Assembly: GCA_032433765.1 (NCBI GenBank)
Contig: JAVIAB010000124.1
Location: 72,341,746-72,405,745, forward strand
Length of the DNA stretch: 64,000 nucleotides
Reading direction: 5' to 3'
Origin: Megaustenia siamemsis
Lineage: Eukaryota; Mollusca; Gastropoda; Stylommatophora; Ariophantidae
This document shows, in pieces, positions 20,870 through 32,160 of this stretch (its first letter is position 1; every line of letters begins with the position of its first letter). Made by a program: the position numbers and the translations under genes. The notes under the pieces were generated by a model. The model saw only the letters and a list, made by a program, of their open reading frames with translations, was not told the origin of the DNA and ran no database searches.

Positions 20870-21969
20870 CTCCTTTACATCAAATGGCGGACCTGTTATG
20901 AGTAAAGATGGCACCTTACTAACTTCTAGTGTTAACAAAAAAGCCAGATGGGCTGAACATATCTAGGATATTCTTAACCGCCCACATTCCAGTCATCTGA
21001 TGCAGTTTGACACAGATGAAGCACAAACTTCCTATCTAGACATCAATATAAAAGAAATTACTATAACAGAAATGGAATTAGCAGTGAAACACATGGCCTC
21101 CAAGATGCTGATAAGCATTTAATAATCAAAACTTATTCCACCTAAGAAAGTTATTTCATAAAACTTAGGGTGAAGAAAAAGTTTATACAAACTGGAAGAA
21201 AGAGATCATTATCAAACTACCGAAAAAATAAAGGCAATTATAAAGATTGCAATAACTGGAGAATAATTACGCTTTTTTCAGTTGCCACCAAGATTTTCTG
21301 TAGAATTATGCTGAACAGAAAGAATAAAAGATGCTATTGATAATATTATGGACGATGAACAAGCAGGATTCAGAAGGGAAGCTGTCTTGACCAAATATAC
21401 ACTCTAAGGATAATACAAAAAGAACATACAGAAAAACAACAACCATTAATCTGTAATTTCAATGATTTTAACAAAGCGTTTGACAGCATACATAGATTGC
21501 CCTTGTGGAATATCTTGAAACATTACGGAATACCACCAAAAATTACCAACAATATAAAAGACATATATGACATGTACACTTCCACAGTTCACACAGAGGA
21601 GGGAATGAGTAATTGGTTTTGAATTGAAAAAGAAATCAAATAGGGATGTATAATATCACCATTGCTATTTAGAATTACCATTGATTACATAATGAGTACA
21701 TTTTGCAAAGGCAATAATGGCATTAAATGGTACAACAAGAATTACTTGAAAGATCTAGATTTTGCAAATGATATAGAAGCTCCTAAGTTACAATATCAAC
21801 AAGATGCAAAATATCACAGATACCTTATCTTCCTTGGTGAAAAAATTAGGATTTTAAATCAACCGGGATAAAACAAAAATAATGAAAAATAACAATACCC
21901 CAGAGGCCAATATATACCTCAATCGCCAGACATTGGAAAGAGTAGACCAAAATATATATCTTGGTAGTA
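20870..21969 (+). mobile_element. LINE-B' copy, left part (RT), interrupted by LINE-B
   Basis: Sense translation in broken frames gives KKARWAEHI, ILNRPHSSHL, a DEQAGFRRE-like block near 21350, FNDFNKAFDSIHR near 21450 (catalytic Asp), GCIISPLLFRITIDYIM near 21650, and QNIYLGSNI near 21960. The family is close to LINE-B but distinct in sequence. At about 21970 it changes to true LINE-B and picks up again at 22706. Confidence 0.7.
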
Positions 21970-22705
21970 ATATAATAATTCCAACAGAAGACAAAATATA
22001 CATGGAAAACAAACCAGTAGAAGAGATCGATCACTTTATCTATCTTGGAAGTCACATTGATCAAGAAGGGGATACAAGCAAAGAAATTAGAATCAGAATA
22101 GCTAAAGCAGCAATGTCTTTCAGAAGCCTTGAAAAGTTGTGGAAATCAAAACTCATCAGCACAAACACAAAACTTAGACTATTCAAATCAAATGTACTAT
22201 CAACCCTTACGTATGCATGTGAAAGCTGAAAAACAACAAGAGATATAGAAACAAAGTTGAACGCATTCGAAAATAAATGTCTAAGGAAAATACTTGGTAT
22301 AGCGTGGAATGAATTCAAAACAAACGAGGAAATTAGAGAAATCGCCAATCAACCACTAATATCTTCAGTAATAAAGAAAAGACAATGGTCATATGTTGGA
22401 CATGTGATGAGAATGAGATAATAACCGAATAGCAAAGCAAGCCCTCATATGGGAAACAACAGGTAAGAGAAAAAGAGGAAGACCCAAAGAGACACTGAGA
22501 AGAACATTGATGAGAGAGGCAAGAGCAGCAGGATTCGGCTCCCTCAATGAGATAGAGCTGCTTGCACAGAACAGAGACAAATGGCAAGATTTGATAAAAT
22601 ATCTTTAAAAGAATTGAATACTGCTAGAACAAAAATTCAGATAAGAGAAGGAGTATCTTGGTCTACGCCCTATGGGCCGGCTACGGCTCAAAAGGTCAAT
22701 AGATA
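21970..22705 (+). mobile_element. LINE-B copy, 5'-truncated, nested in LINE-B'
   Basis: Begins at IPTEDKIYMENKP, then IYLGSHIDQEGDTSKE, MSFRSLEKLWKSKLIS, a stop in the CES-WKTT motif, LRKILGIAWNEFKTNEEI, the GKRKRGRPKETLRR basic domain and IELLAQNRDKWQDLIKYL. It ends with CTCAAAAGGTCAATAGATAG. LINE-B' resumes at once with the region that should follow its own YLGS motif, so the order of insertion is clear. Confidence 0.8.
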
Positions 22706-23230
22706 GAAGAGACCAGAAGCAGGATGGCAAAGGCAGCATGAATTTTAAAAACCTGGACAAAATATTGAAATAAAAAATACTAAGCAAGAATACCAATCTT
22801 GGAATATTCAACTCAAACATATTATCAACACTTACATGTGAAAGCTAGAAAACATCAATAGAAATTGAGAAAAAACTAAACGCAATGAAGACGAATGCCT
22901 AAGAAAAATACTCTGTGTACAATGGAATTATTTCAAGACTAATATTAAAATAAGAGAAATGGCCATGCAACCAAAAGATCTATTCTACAGTTAAGGAAAG
23001 ATGGACATATGTCGAAGATGTGCTGAGAAGAAACAAGATAATTCCAAAGCAGGCTCTTCTAGGGATAACATCAGGAAACAGGGAAAAAAGGAAAACTTAA
23101 AGAGACACTAAAATGAACACTTACAAGAGAAGCAAAGTTGGCAGGCATTGACTCATTAAATAAGATTGAACATCTCGCCCAGAATAGAGATGGGTGGCAA
23201 GAAACACTTCAAGTCCTATGTGACGTCTAG
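22706..23230 (+). mobile_element. LINE-B' copy, right part (3' end)
   Basis: Sense pieces: NFKNLDKILK, STLTCES-stop-KTS, ERWTYVEDVLRRNK, KQALLGITSGNR and RPE-stop-RWV. This order mirrors the LINE-B 3' domain. The frame has many stops. The same NLDKIWKSK region occurs in the fragment at 62280-62395. Confidence 0.6.
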
Positions 23231-23234
23231 TGGG

Positions 23235-23485
23235 AAAGATCAAGAATGAGAAGAAAATGGTGGATATTTAGTGTGATAACTAGAAAAGTTTAATGAAGAA
23301 AGATAGAGTTAAAAAGAGAGAAAAGATGAAAAACAGTTTAAGAGAATGGCTTAGTAGAAAGTAAACATTAAAATTAATAAAAAGCTATAGATATAAAGTC
23401 GTAAAAGCTATAGATATAAAGTCATAAAGAGACATGATTACCTATGAAAATTAGTATGGTATTTGATGATGATGAATTATGCTTG
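23235..23485 (+). mobile_element. LINE-C 3' end remnant
   Basis: Reads NSLREWLSRK then SYRYK and RDMITYEN, ending in a GATGATGATG tail near 23465-23475. It has a 23-base internal duplication of an AAAGCTATAGATATAAAGTC unit (23380-23425). Confidence 0.65.
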
Positions 23486-23683
23486 ACTGTTTACATCAGT
23501 CAATTAACTCATAAGCTGCAAATTTGTACAAGTAAACAAGCCATGGAGTTGTCTGCTGATTTTGTTGAATTTGAAAAATGTACTTTTATTTATGTGTCTA
23601 GAAGCTCATTTGTCCTCTGAGCATGCTGCTAGTTCTTTGTATTTTTGGTTACTGTATGCTACAAGCTTTATATTATTTTTCAG

Positions 23684-23805
23684 TTGTGAGACCACTATTG
23701 TGTGCAAAGATGGATCAAAAATCACACTGCAAATGAAGTATGCTACTCTACCGGTTATCAACCTATCAGATTTAGAATCTCACATTACATCTAAAGTCAC
23801 AAGTG
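23684..23805 (+). CDS. Probable host-gene exon 2 of 4
   Basis: Acceptor TATTATTTTTCAG ends at 23683; donor G/GTAAGT follows 23805. The exon holds one base, 40 codons and one base: CETTIVCKDGSKITLQ, then the YATLPVINLSDLESHITS portion. It takes phase 2 from exon 1 and gives phase 1 to exon 3. It contributes the strand leading into the C2 domain begun in exon 3. No similarity to the surrounding LINEs is seen, and both splice sites are strong. Confidence 0.75.
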
Positions 23806-23859
23806 GTAAGTTTTATGCCATCTGTGTTGAATATATTATATAGTACTGTGCAAAGTTAG

Positions 23860-24655
23860 ACTTCGGTCTAACAATAAGTTTGCAGAAAACTAACATACTC
23901 GGTCAGGACACTGAAACAACACCTGAAATCTCTATCGACAACTATAAACTTGACATCGTGCGGCAGTATAACTACCTGGGGTCCATCATCAGCGACAGAC
24001 TATCTTTAGATACAGAAATTGACACTCATATTGGTAAAGCCGCTACCACCTTTGCCCGTCTTTCTAAGCGTGTCTGGCAAAACAACAAACTGACAATTAA
24101 AACAAAATCTGCAGTGTACAATGCCTGCATAATTAGTATCCTCCTGTATGGCAGCGAATCTTGGACAACCTATGTAAAGCAGGAGTGAAGGCTAAATGCA
24201 TTCCATATGCGATGTCTACGCCGTATTCTTGGTATCACCTGGAAGGATAAAGTGACAAACGTGGAGGTCCTGACTCGCACAGGCCTACCGAATATCTAAA
24301 CGTTGCTCAAACAACGTAGGTTACGCTGGCTTGGCCATGTACACCGTATGAAAGATGGCCGCGTACCAAAAGATATGCTCTACGGACAACTGGCATATGG
24401 TAAAAGAACTAGGGGGCGCCCAAATCTTCGATTTGTAGATGTGTGTAAACGTGACATGAAGAATCTGAACATAAACCCTGCAGCATGGGAAGACATAGCT
24501 GCAGACCGAAATCTCTGGAAACACACTCTAAAGGTTCACCTCAAAGAAGAAGCAGACAGATTCATAGAGAAAGAGAATACGCGGCGAAAGAAAAGAAAGG
24601 AAAAAATAAAATTTCTAGTGGCGCTGAAAAATCCATAGTCAACTATGACTGACGG
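23860..24655 (+). mobile_element. LINE-D 3' end
   Basis: One reading frame with two stops (near 24186 and 24298) gives DIVRQYNYLGSIISDRLSL, HIGKAATTFARLSKRVW, LLYGSESWTTY, RCLRRILGITWKDKVTN, LRWLGHVHRMKDGRVPKDMLY and GKRTRGRPNLRFVDVCKRDMK. Here it ends in a basic tail without the C-terminal zinc finger seen at 36132-36974. The palm and endonuclease are missing. Confidence 0.85.
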
Positions 24656-25000
24656 AGGCTACTACTGTGCAAAGTCTTTTTCAATGAAGATTGGTTTAGC
24701 TTCATTGTCAATATTTTATAACTGTCAAGTTATTAAAACATTATTATAAACTTATATATAGTAATGAAACACTATTATAAACTTATATATAGTAATGCAA
24801 GTGAAGTTAATAATTATATTACAGTAAATCAAAATTAAAAATATTATAAAACATTGCAGAAAAGACAAAATAAGATATTTTAACTCTTGGTTCTCAACAG
24901 GGATAAGCAAGAGACTAAACAAAATAACAAATACAAAATCTGAGTAGTCTATCAAAAATAAAACAGTCATTATGCAGCCAGAAATATGGATGTAACTATG
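24656..25000. other. AT-rich intron sequence, no recognised element
   Basis: Contains a short direct repeat of TAATGAAACACTATTATAAA-like sequence (24730-24800) but no motif-bearing frame. It lies between exon 2 and exon 3 of the proposed gene. Confidence 0.4.
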
Positions 25001-25490
25001 CAAAGAATAAGATATCTCATCACTATGATCAGAATTGGAGTAGACTGGAACAAAAGAACAGTGGAGTCTGATTATAATGAGATGGTCAGGACCATCAAAA
25101 TATTGTCATTAGAATCATATATAGATGGAAGGATTGTGGGTACATAGAGGATGAAAAATATACAATTATATACTCAGGAAACACAACAGAACATCAAAGG
25201 GGGGTAGGAATACTGATAAAAAGAGAGCTACAAAAATATATAAGTACCCACTGGACATACAGTGATAGGATTATGCTACTCAAGTTGAAAGCAAAACCAT
25301 TCAACATAGCAATAATGCAGACATATGCACCTACTCAAGACTACACAGATGAACAAATAGAGGCATACTATGAAGACCTAAATACAGTTATGAAGCAAGT
25401 GAAATCTTCAGACATCTTGATTGTAATGGGTGACATGAACGCTAAAGTAGGAAAAGGTAGATATAAGACCATTATAGGAAATCATGGTTT
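25001..25490 (+). mobile_element. LINE-A copy, left part (endonuclease), interrupted by LINE-B
   Basis: Decayed start, then an open stretch (25273-25490) with LKAKPFNIAIMQTYAPTQDY, DEQIEAYYEDLNTVMKQ and VMGDMNAKVGKGRYKTIIGN. It is cut at GGAAATCATGGTTT (25477-25490). The same 14 bases recur at 27333-27346, where the LINE-A frame resumes, which proves the insertion. Confidence 0.85.
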
Positions 25491-27332
25491 CTATCTATCT
25501 ATCTATTGACCTTTCAAGCCGCAGCCGGCCCATAGGTCATAGACCAAGATACTCCTTCTCTTATCTGAATTTTTATTCTAACAGTTTTCAATTTCTTTAA
25601 AAGATATTTTATCACATCTCGCCATTTGTCTCTGTTCTGTGCAAGCAGCTCTATCTCATTGAGGGAGCCAATTCCTGCTGCTTTTGTCTCTCTCAGCAAT
25701 GTTCTTCTCAGTATCTCTCTGGGTCTTCCTCTTTTCCTCTTACCTGTTGTTTCCCACATGAGGGCTTGCTTTGCTATTAGGTTATTATCTCTTCTCATCA
25801 CATGTCCAACATATGACCTTCGTCCTTTCTTTATTACTGAAGATATTAGTGGTTGATTGGCGATTTCTCTAATTTTCTCGTTTGTTTTGAATTCGTTCCA
25901 CGCTATACCAAGTATTTTCCTTAGACATTTATTTTCGAATGCGTTCAACTTTGTTTCTATATCTCTTGTTGTTTTCCAGCTTTAACACGCATTCGTAAGG
26001 GGTGGTAGTACATTTGATTTGAATAGTCTAAGTTTTGTGTTTGTGCTGATGAGTTTTGATTTCCACAACTTTTCAAGGCTTCTGAAAGACATTGCTGCTT
26101 TAGCTATTCTAATTCTAATTTCTTTGCTTGTATCCCCTTCTCGATCTATGTGATTTCCAAGATAGATAAAGTGATCGATCTATTCCACTGGTTTGTTTTC
26201 CATGTATATTTTGTCATCTGTCGGAATTAAGCTTTTCATGACTTTAGTCTTTTCATGATTGATCTCAAGCCCAATTTTGCTGGCTATTGATGATAGTTCA
26301 TTTGTGTTTTCCTACATCGTTTTTATCTGACTGCTGATGAGAACTATGTTATCAGCAAAGTTGAGGTCCTCCAAATGGTCTCCTTGTATCCATTCGATAC
26401 CTTTATTACCAGTGCAGCATTTCTTCATTATGAAGTCCATAACAACTCCAAATAACAAGGGCGATAAAATACATCCTTGTTTAACCCCAGTTTCTATTGG
26501 GAAACATTCGCTCAGTCCTTCCTCTATTCGAACTGCACATGTGTAACCATCATACATGTCTTTAATAATATTTATGATTTTTTATGGTAAGCCATATTGC
26601 TTCAGAATTTTCAACAAAGAATCTCGATGAATACTGTCAAATGCTTTTTTGAAGTCGATGAAGTTAAGTACAAAAGGTTTTTGCTTTTCAATGTGTTCCT
26701 CCAATATAAGTCGTAGAGTAAAAATGTGGTCAATGCAGCTTCTCCTTTTTCTAAACCTAACCTGTTCTTCACGCATTACTGTATCTATTGAATCTTTTAT
26801 TTCTGTTTTGGTCCAAATGATGTTGAACATTTTCTGGAGATTTATTAAATTTTGGCTATCAATTGCCTTGAGTATCTCAGCTGTTAACTTATCCTCTCCA
26901 GCAGCCTTGTTATTGGCCATACGCTTTAAGGTAGTTTCTATTTCGCTCAAGGTGATGTAATCTAAATTTACATGTAATTCTGCTGCTGGTGTTTCAGCTT
27001 CAAAATCTATTAAACTGTGGGGTAGTGGACGGTTAAGAATTTCTTTGAAGTGTTCCGCCCAAAGGGCTTTTATGTCTGCGCTTGTTGTTAGCATTAATCC
27101 AGATTTGTCTAGAATTGGTGTTCCACTGGATGTATAGGTGTTTGTCAGCATCTTTTGTTGTTGTTTTAGGGCTGAAAAAACTATCACTATTATCTACTGC
27201 TAAATTACACATTCTGTATCAGGTCTATGTTTCATTAACAAAATCATTTTCACAATACCGGCTTGTTAAAACCCTGATCAACGGTTCTATACCAAGCTGG
27301 AGAAAAATAATTCCTCCATCTTAGATACAACC
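25491..27332 (-). mobile_element. LINE-B copy nested in LINE-A, with 14-base target duplication
   Basis: Minus strand. The 5' end (27332-27170) carries a leader shared with the copy at 32879. Then come the linker ADIKALWAEHFKEILNRPLPH, NKAAGEDKLTAEIL, RFRKRRSCIDHIFTLRLILEE, FIDFKKAFDSIHRDSLL (catalytic Asp, frame 27187-26582), ETGVKQGCILSPLLFGVVMDF (26557-26312) and the LRKILGIAWNEF and GKRKRGRPREILRR domains (25948-25514). It closes with the CTATCT tail at 25491. There is no endonuclease: the leader joins the linker, so the copy is internally deleted. Several stops are present. Confidence 0.85.
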
Positions 27333-28851
27333 GGAAATCATGGTTTAGAAAAAAGAAATGACAGAGGAGAAAGATTAATACAATTCTGTGAAGAAAACAG
27401 GCTGATAATATGTAACACCTACTTTGAGCAAGAGAAAAGGAAACTACAGACATGGAAAAGCCCAGGAGACAAGAGGAGGAATCAAATAGATTACATAATG
27501 ATAAAAGAAAGGTTCCGTAACAGCGTAAAGAAAGCCAAAACCTACCCAGGAGCAGATATTAATTCAGATCACAATCCTGTAATGATTAAAATGAAAATCA
27601 AACTAAAGAGAAACAAGCAAAAGTCTAATTCATCAACAAATCCACTAGATATAACAGCTTTAAATCAAAAAGATATCAAAGATACCTATACAATACAAGT
27701 AAAGAACACATACCAGAAGCTACTAGGAGAAGTAATTGAACAATACAGAAAAGAAAATCTGATGAAAAAGTAACAACCAAATAGAAATGCATAAAGAAAA
27801 GCATACAAGAAACCTGCGACACCTTACCCAAAAGAGAAAAGAACAAAAAACAAAAATTGATAACTAACACCATCTTAGAAAAAATGGAAGAAAGGAGACA
27901 AGTGAAGAATACTGCCCAATACAATAAAATAGATAATGAAATACGCAAAATGTGCAAAAAGGCAAAAGAATACTAGCTCAGCCAAAAATGTATAGAAATA
28001 GAAACTATGGAAAGCAAACAAGACTTAAGAGGAATGCACACAGAAATAAAGAGAATGACTATTAAAAATAAAATAGCCACAGAAGGTGGATGCATTGCAG
28101 ACAAAAAAGGAAAATTGCTAACAGACAATAAAGATATTATAGATAGATGGCAGGAATACATAACAGAACTATTTCATGATCAAATGGGCAAGAAACCAGT
28201 TATAAAATGTACATCAGGCTATACAATCTTAAAATCTGAGGTGGAAAAAGCTATAAAAACAATGAAGAAGGGAAAAGCAGCAGGACCTGACAGCATACAG
28301 ATAGATGATACAGGCACTAGAAGATTTTGGCATTGAAGTGATCACAGACATATGCAACAACATATACCTTTACAGGATACATACCAAATGAACTAAAAAC
28401 ATCGACTTTCATTGCATTGCCTAAAAAGATTTGTGCAGTTGAATGCATTGACTTTAGAACGATAAGCCTAATGAGCCATGTTACAAAAATCTTGCTAAAA
28501 GTTATACAAGGAAGGATTCAGAATAAAATTAATACTGAATTAGATGAGCAGCAATTTGGATTTAGGAAAAATAGCGGGACAAAAGAAGCCATATTCTGCA
28601 TTAGAACATTAATCGAAAAGTACACAGAAGTAAACAAACCAATATATGCCTGCTTCATAGACTTACATCAAAGCTTTTGATAGAGTACACCACAAACGAC
28701 TTATAGAATGACTAACATAGACGAGTAACATTAAAAGATGGACAAATCACACTATGACAACCTGCACCATCAAAGCAAGAGACAGAGCAGAATGGCACTC
28801 CATGGTAGCCAACCTTCGTTGTGGAGACAGCACTCGATGATGATGATGATG
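27333..28851 (+). mobile_element. LINE-A copy, right part (endonuclease end, RT start, 3' tail)
   Basis: Resumes with GNHGLEKRNDRGERLIQFCEE in frame, then TYFEQEKRKLQTWKSPGD, QIDYIMIKERFRNSVKK, SDHNPVMIKMKIK and the linker. The RT start (FRTISLMSHVTKIL, GFRKNSGTKEAIF, CFIDLHQSF) follows with small shifts. Near 28715 the palm and thumb are missing: the sequence jumps to TSNIKRWTNHTMTTCTIKARD and the ATG-repeat tail (28838-28851). It is thus a long but internally deleted copy. Confidence 0.85.
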
Positions 28852-29084
28852 AGAATCATATCTCATTATATCCAGTTTAGGTTTAATAATAGAGGAATGT
28901 ACTATGTAAACTTTAGAAACAAGTTGAATGGTTATCTCCCTTGTAAAAATGTTGATATTATGAAATCACAGTGCATCACTACTTGATAATGAAGTCTTGA
29001 CTCTGTGTGTGTGTGTATAGCACAATTTATTCTCCAACAAACAAAGCAAACACCCTTAACAATTTTTTTTTGGGGCTATGCAGA

Positions 29085-29765
29085 ATAAGCAAATCACTGG
29101 ACACATACCCAAAGATCTACTAAAATCTATCTTTGTAGCCATGCTGCAGAAGTCAGGTGCCACTGGTTGTGAAGACCATCGCACTATTAGTCTCATGAGC
29201 CATATGACGAAAATATTACTAAGAATCATGAGACGTGTAAGGAACAAAATAAAACTAGAATTAAATGAGGAACAATGTGGATTTGTGGAAGGAAAGGGCA
29301 CCAGTAATGCAATATACATCTTAAGATAGAAAAAGCTATGGAGGTAAAGAAAGATCTATATATGTGCTTTATAGACTACACAAAAGCATTTGACAAAGTA
29401 AAGCATGTGGAAATAATCAATATGCTGGAGAAATTAAGCACTGATGGCAAGGATCTGCGAATCATAAAAAAACATACTGGCAACAAACAGCAACTATATG
29501 AATTAGCAACCAAACAGGACAATTCCAATATATAAATCAAGGAGTCAGTAAAGGCTGTGTTCTGTCTCTGGTTTTGTTTTCACTTTACAGCGAACATATT
29601 ATGAGATCAATAGTAGACAAAAAAGGAATTGAAGTCAATGGTCTCAACATAAATAATTTGCAATATGCGGATGACACAGTCTTAATAGCAGAGACAGAGA
29701 ATGAACTACAAGAAATGATAGACATAGTAGTAAAAGAAAGCAACAAGAAAGGTCTCAGTCTATTT
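29085..29765 (+). mobile_element. LINE-C RT, left part, interrupted by a minisatellite-bearing insert
   Basis: Sense pieces: HIPKDLLKSIFVAMLQKSG, DHRTISLMSHMTKILLRIM, LNEEQCGFVEGKGTSNAIYIL, YMCFIDYTKAFDKVKHVEI (catalytic Asp) and LNINNLQYADDTVLIAETENELQE (YADD). The frame breaks at KGLSL (29760). The coding sequence expected next (KKTEVMVISKK) appears only at 30832, after about 1.07 kb of unrelated sequence. Confidence 0.8.
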
Positions 29766-29767
29766 CT

Positions 29768-30475
29768 TGGTGTTTTTTAGTGAAACCATGGCTCATATCT
29801 TGCTGTGTTTCTGTCCTAGCCATGGCTCATATCTTAGCTTGTGTGTGCTGGCCATGGCTCATATCTTGGTGTGTGTCATGTTAGTCATATCTCATATCTC
29901 GGTGTGTCCGTGTTAATCATGTCTCATATCTTTATGTGTGTCTGTGTTTAGTCATATCTCATATCTTAGTGTGTACCAGTGTTAGTCATATGTCATATCT
30001 TTGTTTGTGCATGTCTGGGTTAGTGATATCTCATATCTTTGTGTGCATGTTTATGTTAGTCATATCTCATATCTTTGTGTGTGCATGTCTGTGTTTGTCA
30101 CATCTCATATCCTTGTGTGTGCATGGCTATGTTAGTCCCATCTAATATCTTTGTGTGTGCATATCTATGTTAGTCATATCTCTTATCTTTGTGTGCATGT
30201 CTATGTTAGGCATGTGTCATATCTTTGTGTGTGCATGTTAATGTCATTTATATCTCATATCTTTATGTGCATGTTTATGTTAGTCATGTGTCATATATCT
30301 TGATGTGTGTCAGTGTTAGTCATGCCTCGTATCGCTGTGTGCATGTCTGTATTAGTCACATCTCATATCTTTGTGTGTGCATGTCTGTGTTAGTCACATC
30401 TCACATCTTTGTGTGTGTATGTCTGTGTTAGTTACATCTCACATCTTTGTGTGTCCGTGTCTGTGTTAGTCACCT
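29768..30475. repeat. Minisatellite, about 38-base unit, roughly 17-18 copies
   Basis: The unit is approximately TGTTAGTCATATCTCATATC followed by TTTGTGTGTGCATGTCTG. Units vary by base changes and small gaps, more so at the left end (CCATGGCTCATATC form). It makes an artificial open frame (SHIFVC repeats) on the plus strand. It is part of an insertion within LINE-C. There are no unique spacers, so it is not a CRISPR array. Confidence 0.9.
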
Positions 30476-30830
30476 CTAGTGACTCGGGCAGATGGTGCTC
30501 GTAAACCTGGGAGGGCCTACCATCTAAGGGCAGAATCCCCCTACAGAAAAGATCATCTGCTGCCTTGCAGGAAGATTGGGGACAATCAAAGGCTAGGGAA
30601 AGCAAACCCGAATAAAATGCTGGCTGAAATCGGATGCACTGGGCCACTGGCGCAGAACACAGTGCAACGTATTAACGGGTGTTCAGTCAGAGTGGATCTG
30701 ACAGACTCTAATTGTGATGTTCTGTCTGTGGGGGCGATCAACACACTTAGCCTGACAGCTGACCTCATATGAGAGTCTGGAATCCTTACTCTGATTGAGT
30801 CCTGAACGCAGAGAGAGAGAGAGAGAGTAA
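30476..30830 (+). repeat. Right part of the insert in LINE-C: repeat shared with 48880-49200
   Basis: Landmarks GCAGATGGTGCTCG.AAACC, CTAAGGGCAGAAT, CTACAGAAAAGA and TTGCAGGAAGATTG also occur on the minus strand of 48880-49150. One frame reads ADGARKPGRAYHLRAESPYRK, and near the right end SVGAINTLSLTADLI, like a LINE leader. It ends in a GA microsatellite (30810-30830), after which LINE-C resumes. Confidence 0.65.
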
Positions 30831-31505
30831 GAAAACAGAAGTAATGGTCATATCGAAAAAACAATCATCACCATCATGCAGCATAAAAATAAACAGGATA
30901 AATCTGCAACAAGTGCAACGTTTCAAATATTTGGGCACAATAATAACATCAGATGGAAGATGCACCACAGAAATAAAAAGCAGAATAACTCAGGTCAAAA
31001 TAGCATTTCAGAAAATGAAAAATATCTTATGCAACAAATCTATGTCAATAGAAATAAGAAAGAGAGTTCATTGGTGCTATATAGAACCAATTGTAACCTA
31101 TGGAAGTGAATCATGGACTGTAGACAAACAAATGAAAAGATGATTTGAGGCCACAGAGATGGGATTTCTCAGAAGAATGTTGAAAGTTCCCTGGACAGAA
31201 AAAGACCAATGAGGAAATTCTCAAAGAGGCCAACTAAAAAGGAAACTCCTAAAAAACATCAGAAAGAAACAATCAAGATTTTTGGGGTACATCATGTAAG
31301 AGGAAAGTTGGAATACTTGGTTACAACTGGCAAAAAAGAAGGAAAGAGACATCGCAGATGACAAAGAGAGAAAATACTGGATAGCTTTATGTCATGGCAT
31401 AGAAAACAGTCAACAACAGAACTGATACGATGCAAAGTAGATAGAAGTTTGGAGAAGGTCATGATTGCCTACGCCAACCGGTATGACACATGATGATGAT
31501 GATGA
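30831..31505 (+). mobile_element. LINE-C, right part (thumb and 3' domain)
   Basis: Continues with KTEVMVISKKQ, FKYLGTIITSDGRCTTEIKSR, VHWCYIEPIVTYGSESWTVD, FLRRMLKVPWTE and a frameshifted GHH.VRGKLEYLVTTGKKEG-like domain, ending in a GATGATGATG tail at 31490-31504. Together with 29085-29765 it forms a 5'-truncated LINE-C of about 1.36 kb once the insert is removed. Confidence 0.8.
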
Positions 31506-31544
31506 CTGTAAAGCAGCAAAGCTGGAATTAATTTTTAAAATTTG

Positions 31545-31640
31545 TATATTTTTGAATCACATATTAGCTGTGATGCCAAGAAGAGTAATGAAAATGTTCT
31601 GAAAGAGGTTCAAGCAAAAAAGAGAACTAGTTTTCAATAA
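31545..31640 (+). mobile_element. LINE-C 3' fragment, left part, split by SINE-1
   Basis: Reads KKSNENVLKEVQAKKRELVFN in sense and stops at CTAGTTTTCAATAA (31627-31640). The near-identical CTAATTTTCAATAA (31902-31915) starts the continuation after SINE-1. Confidence 0.7.
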
Positions 31641-31901
31641 ATAAAAAAAAAAAGTAAAGTATTCCCATCATGCCAAGTGGCATATAGGGAATATGGTGTT
31701 AGTGATCATAAATTTTACAGACCTTCGGCACATGATTTTGGGGTAATGTGGTCGGTATTACGCCCGTGCCGCTTTACTTTCCCAGAAAAAAATCTGGTAC
31801 CCATTGAAGGTTGGGTGAACCTGGAAGCCGTCGGTTGGGATCAAACCTTACCTCTTGTCCTTTGTAGTCCAGTTCACTAACCACTGAGCTATTGCGGCTC
31901 T
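31641..31901 (-). mobile_element. SINE-1, tRNA-derived, near full length
   Basis: Read on the minus strand it begins GAGCCGCAATAGCTCAGTGG, a tRNA-like head with an A box (TAGCTCAGTGGTTAG), and about 40 bases on has a B box (GGTTTGATCCC). A body shared by all copies follows (the stretch with GGGTACCAGATTTTT, then CTGGGAAAGTAAAG), and a T-rich tail. It is flanked by 14-base duplications with one mismatch (31627-31640 and 31902-31915) in LINE-C. SINEs are moved by LINE proteins; the partner cannot be told here. Confidence 0.85.
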
Positions 31902-32160
31902 CTAATTTTCAATAATAGGAAAAAACAATCATCATTTTTTGGCCATGTAATGAGAAGGGAGCAGCTTTAATATATTCTTACTACTGGGAAAATTGAGGGA
32001 CGTAGATATAGAGGGAAGCAAAGAGAAAAGATACCAGGCAGCTTAAGAGAGTGGCTTGACAGAAGGTCAACAACAGAAACAATAAATAACTGTCAAGATT
32101 GAAAGTTGTGGAGAGAAATGATCACCTAAGCCAGCAGACATCATACTTGATGATGGCTAG
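31902..32160 (+). mobile_element. LINE-C 3' fragment, right part
   Basis: Continues NNRKKQSSFFGHVMRREQL, then TGKIEGRRYRGKQREK, a LREWLDRRSTTETINNCQD block and LWREMIT, ending at CTTGATGATGG. It completes the fragment starting at 31545. Confidence 0.8.

Noticed and set aside
29936..30431. Repeated SHIFVC frames on the plus strand
   Set aside because: Created by the minisatellite unit; no start context and no domain.
29768..30475. Direct repeats at regular spacing, CRISPR-like
   Set aside because: The whole 38-base period repeats with no unique spacers, units are degenerate, and the setting is an animal genome. It is a minisatellite.
31641..31901. Possible functional tRNA gene
   Set aside because: Only the A and B boxes resemble a tRNA; the body and flanking duplications show a SINE, and the cloverleaf is not complete by eye.
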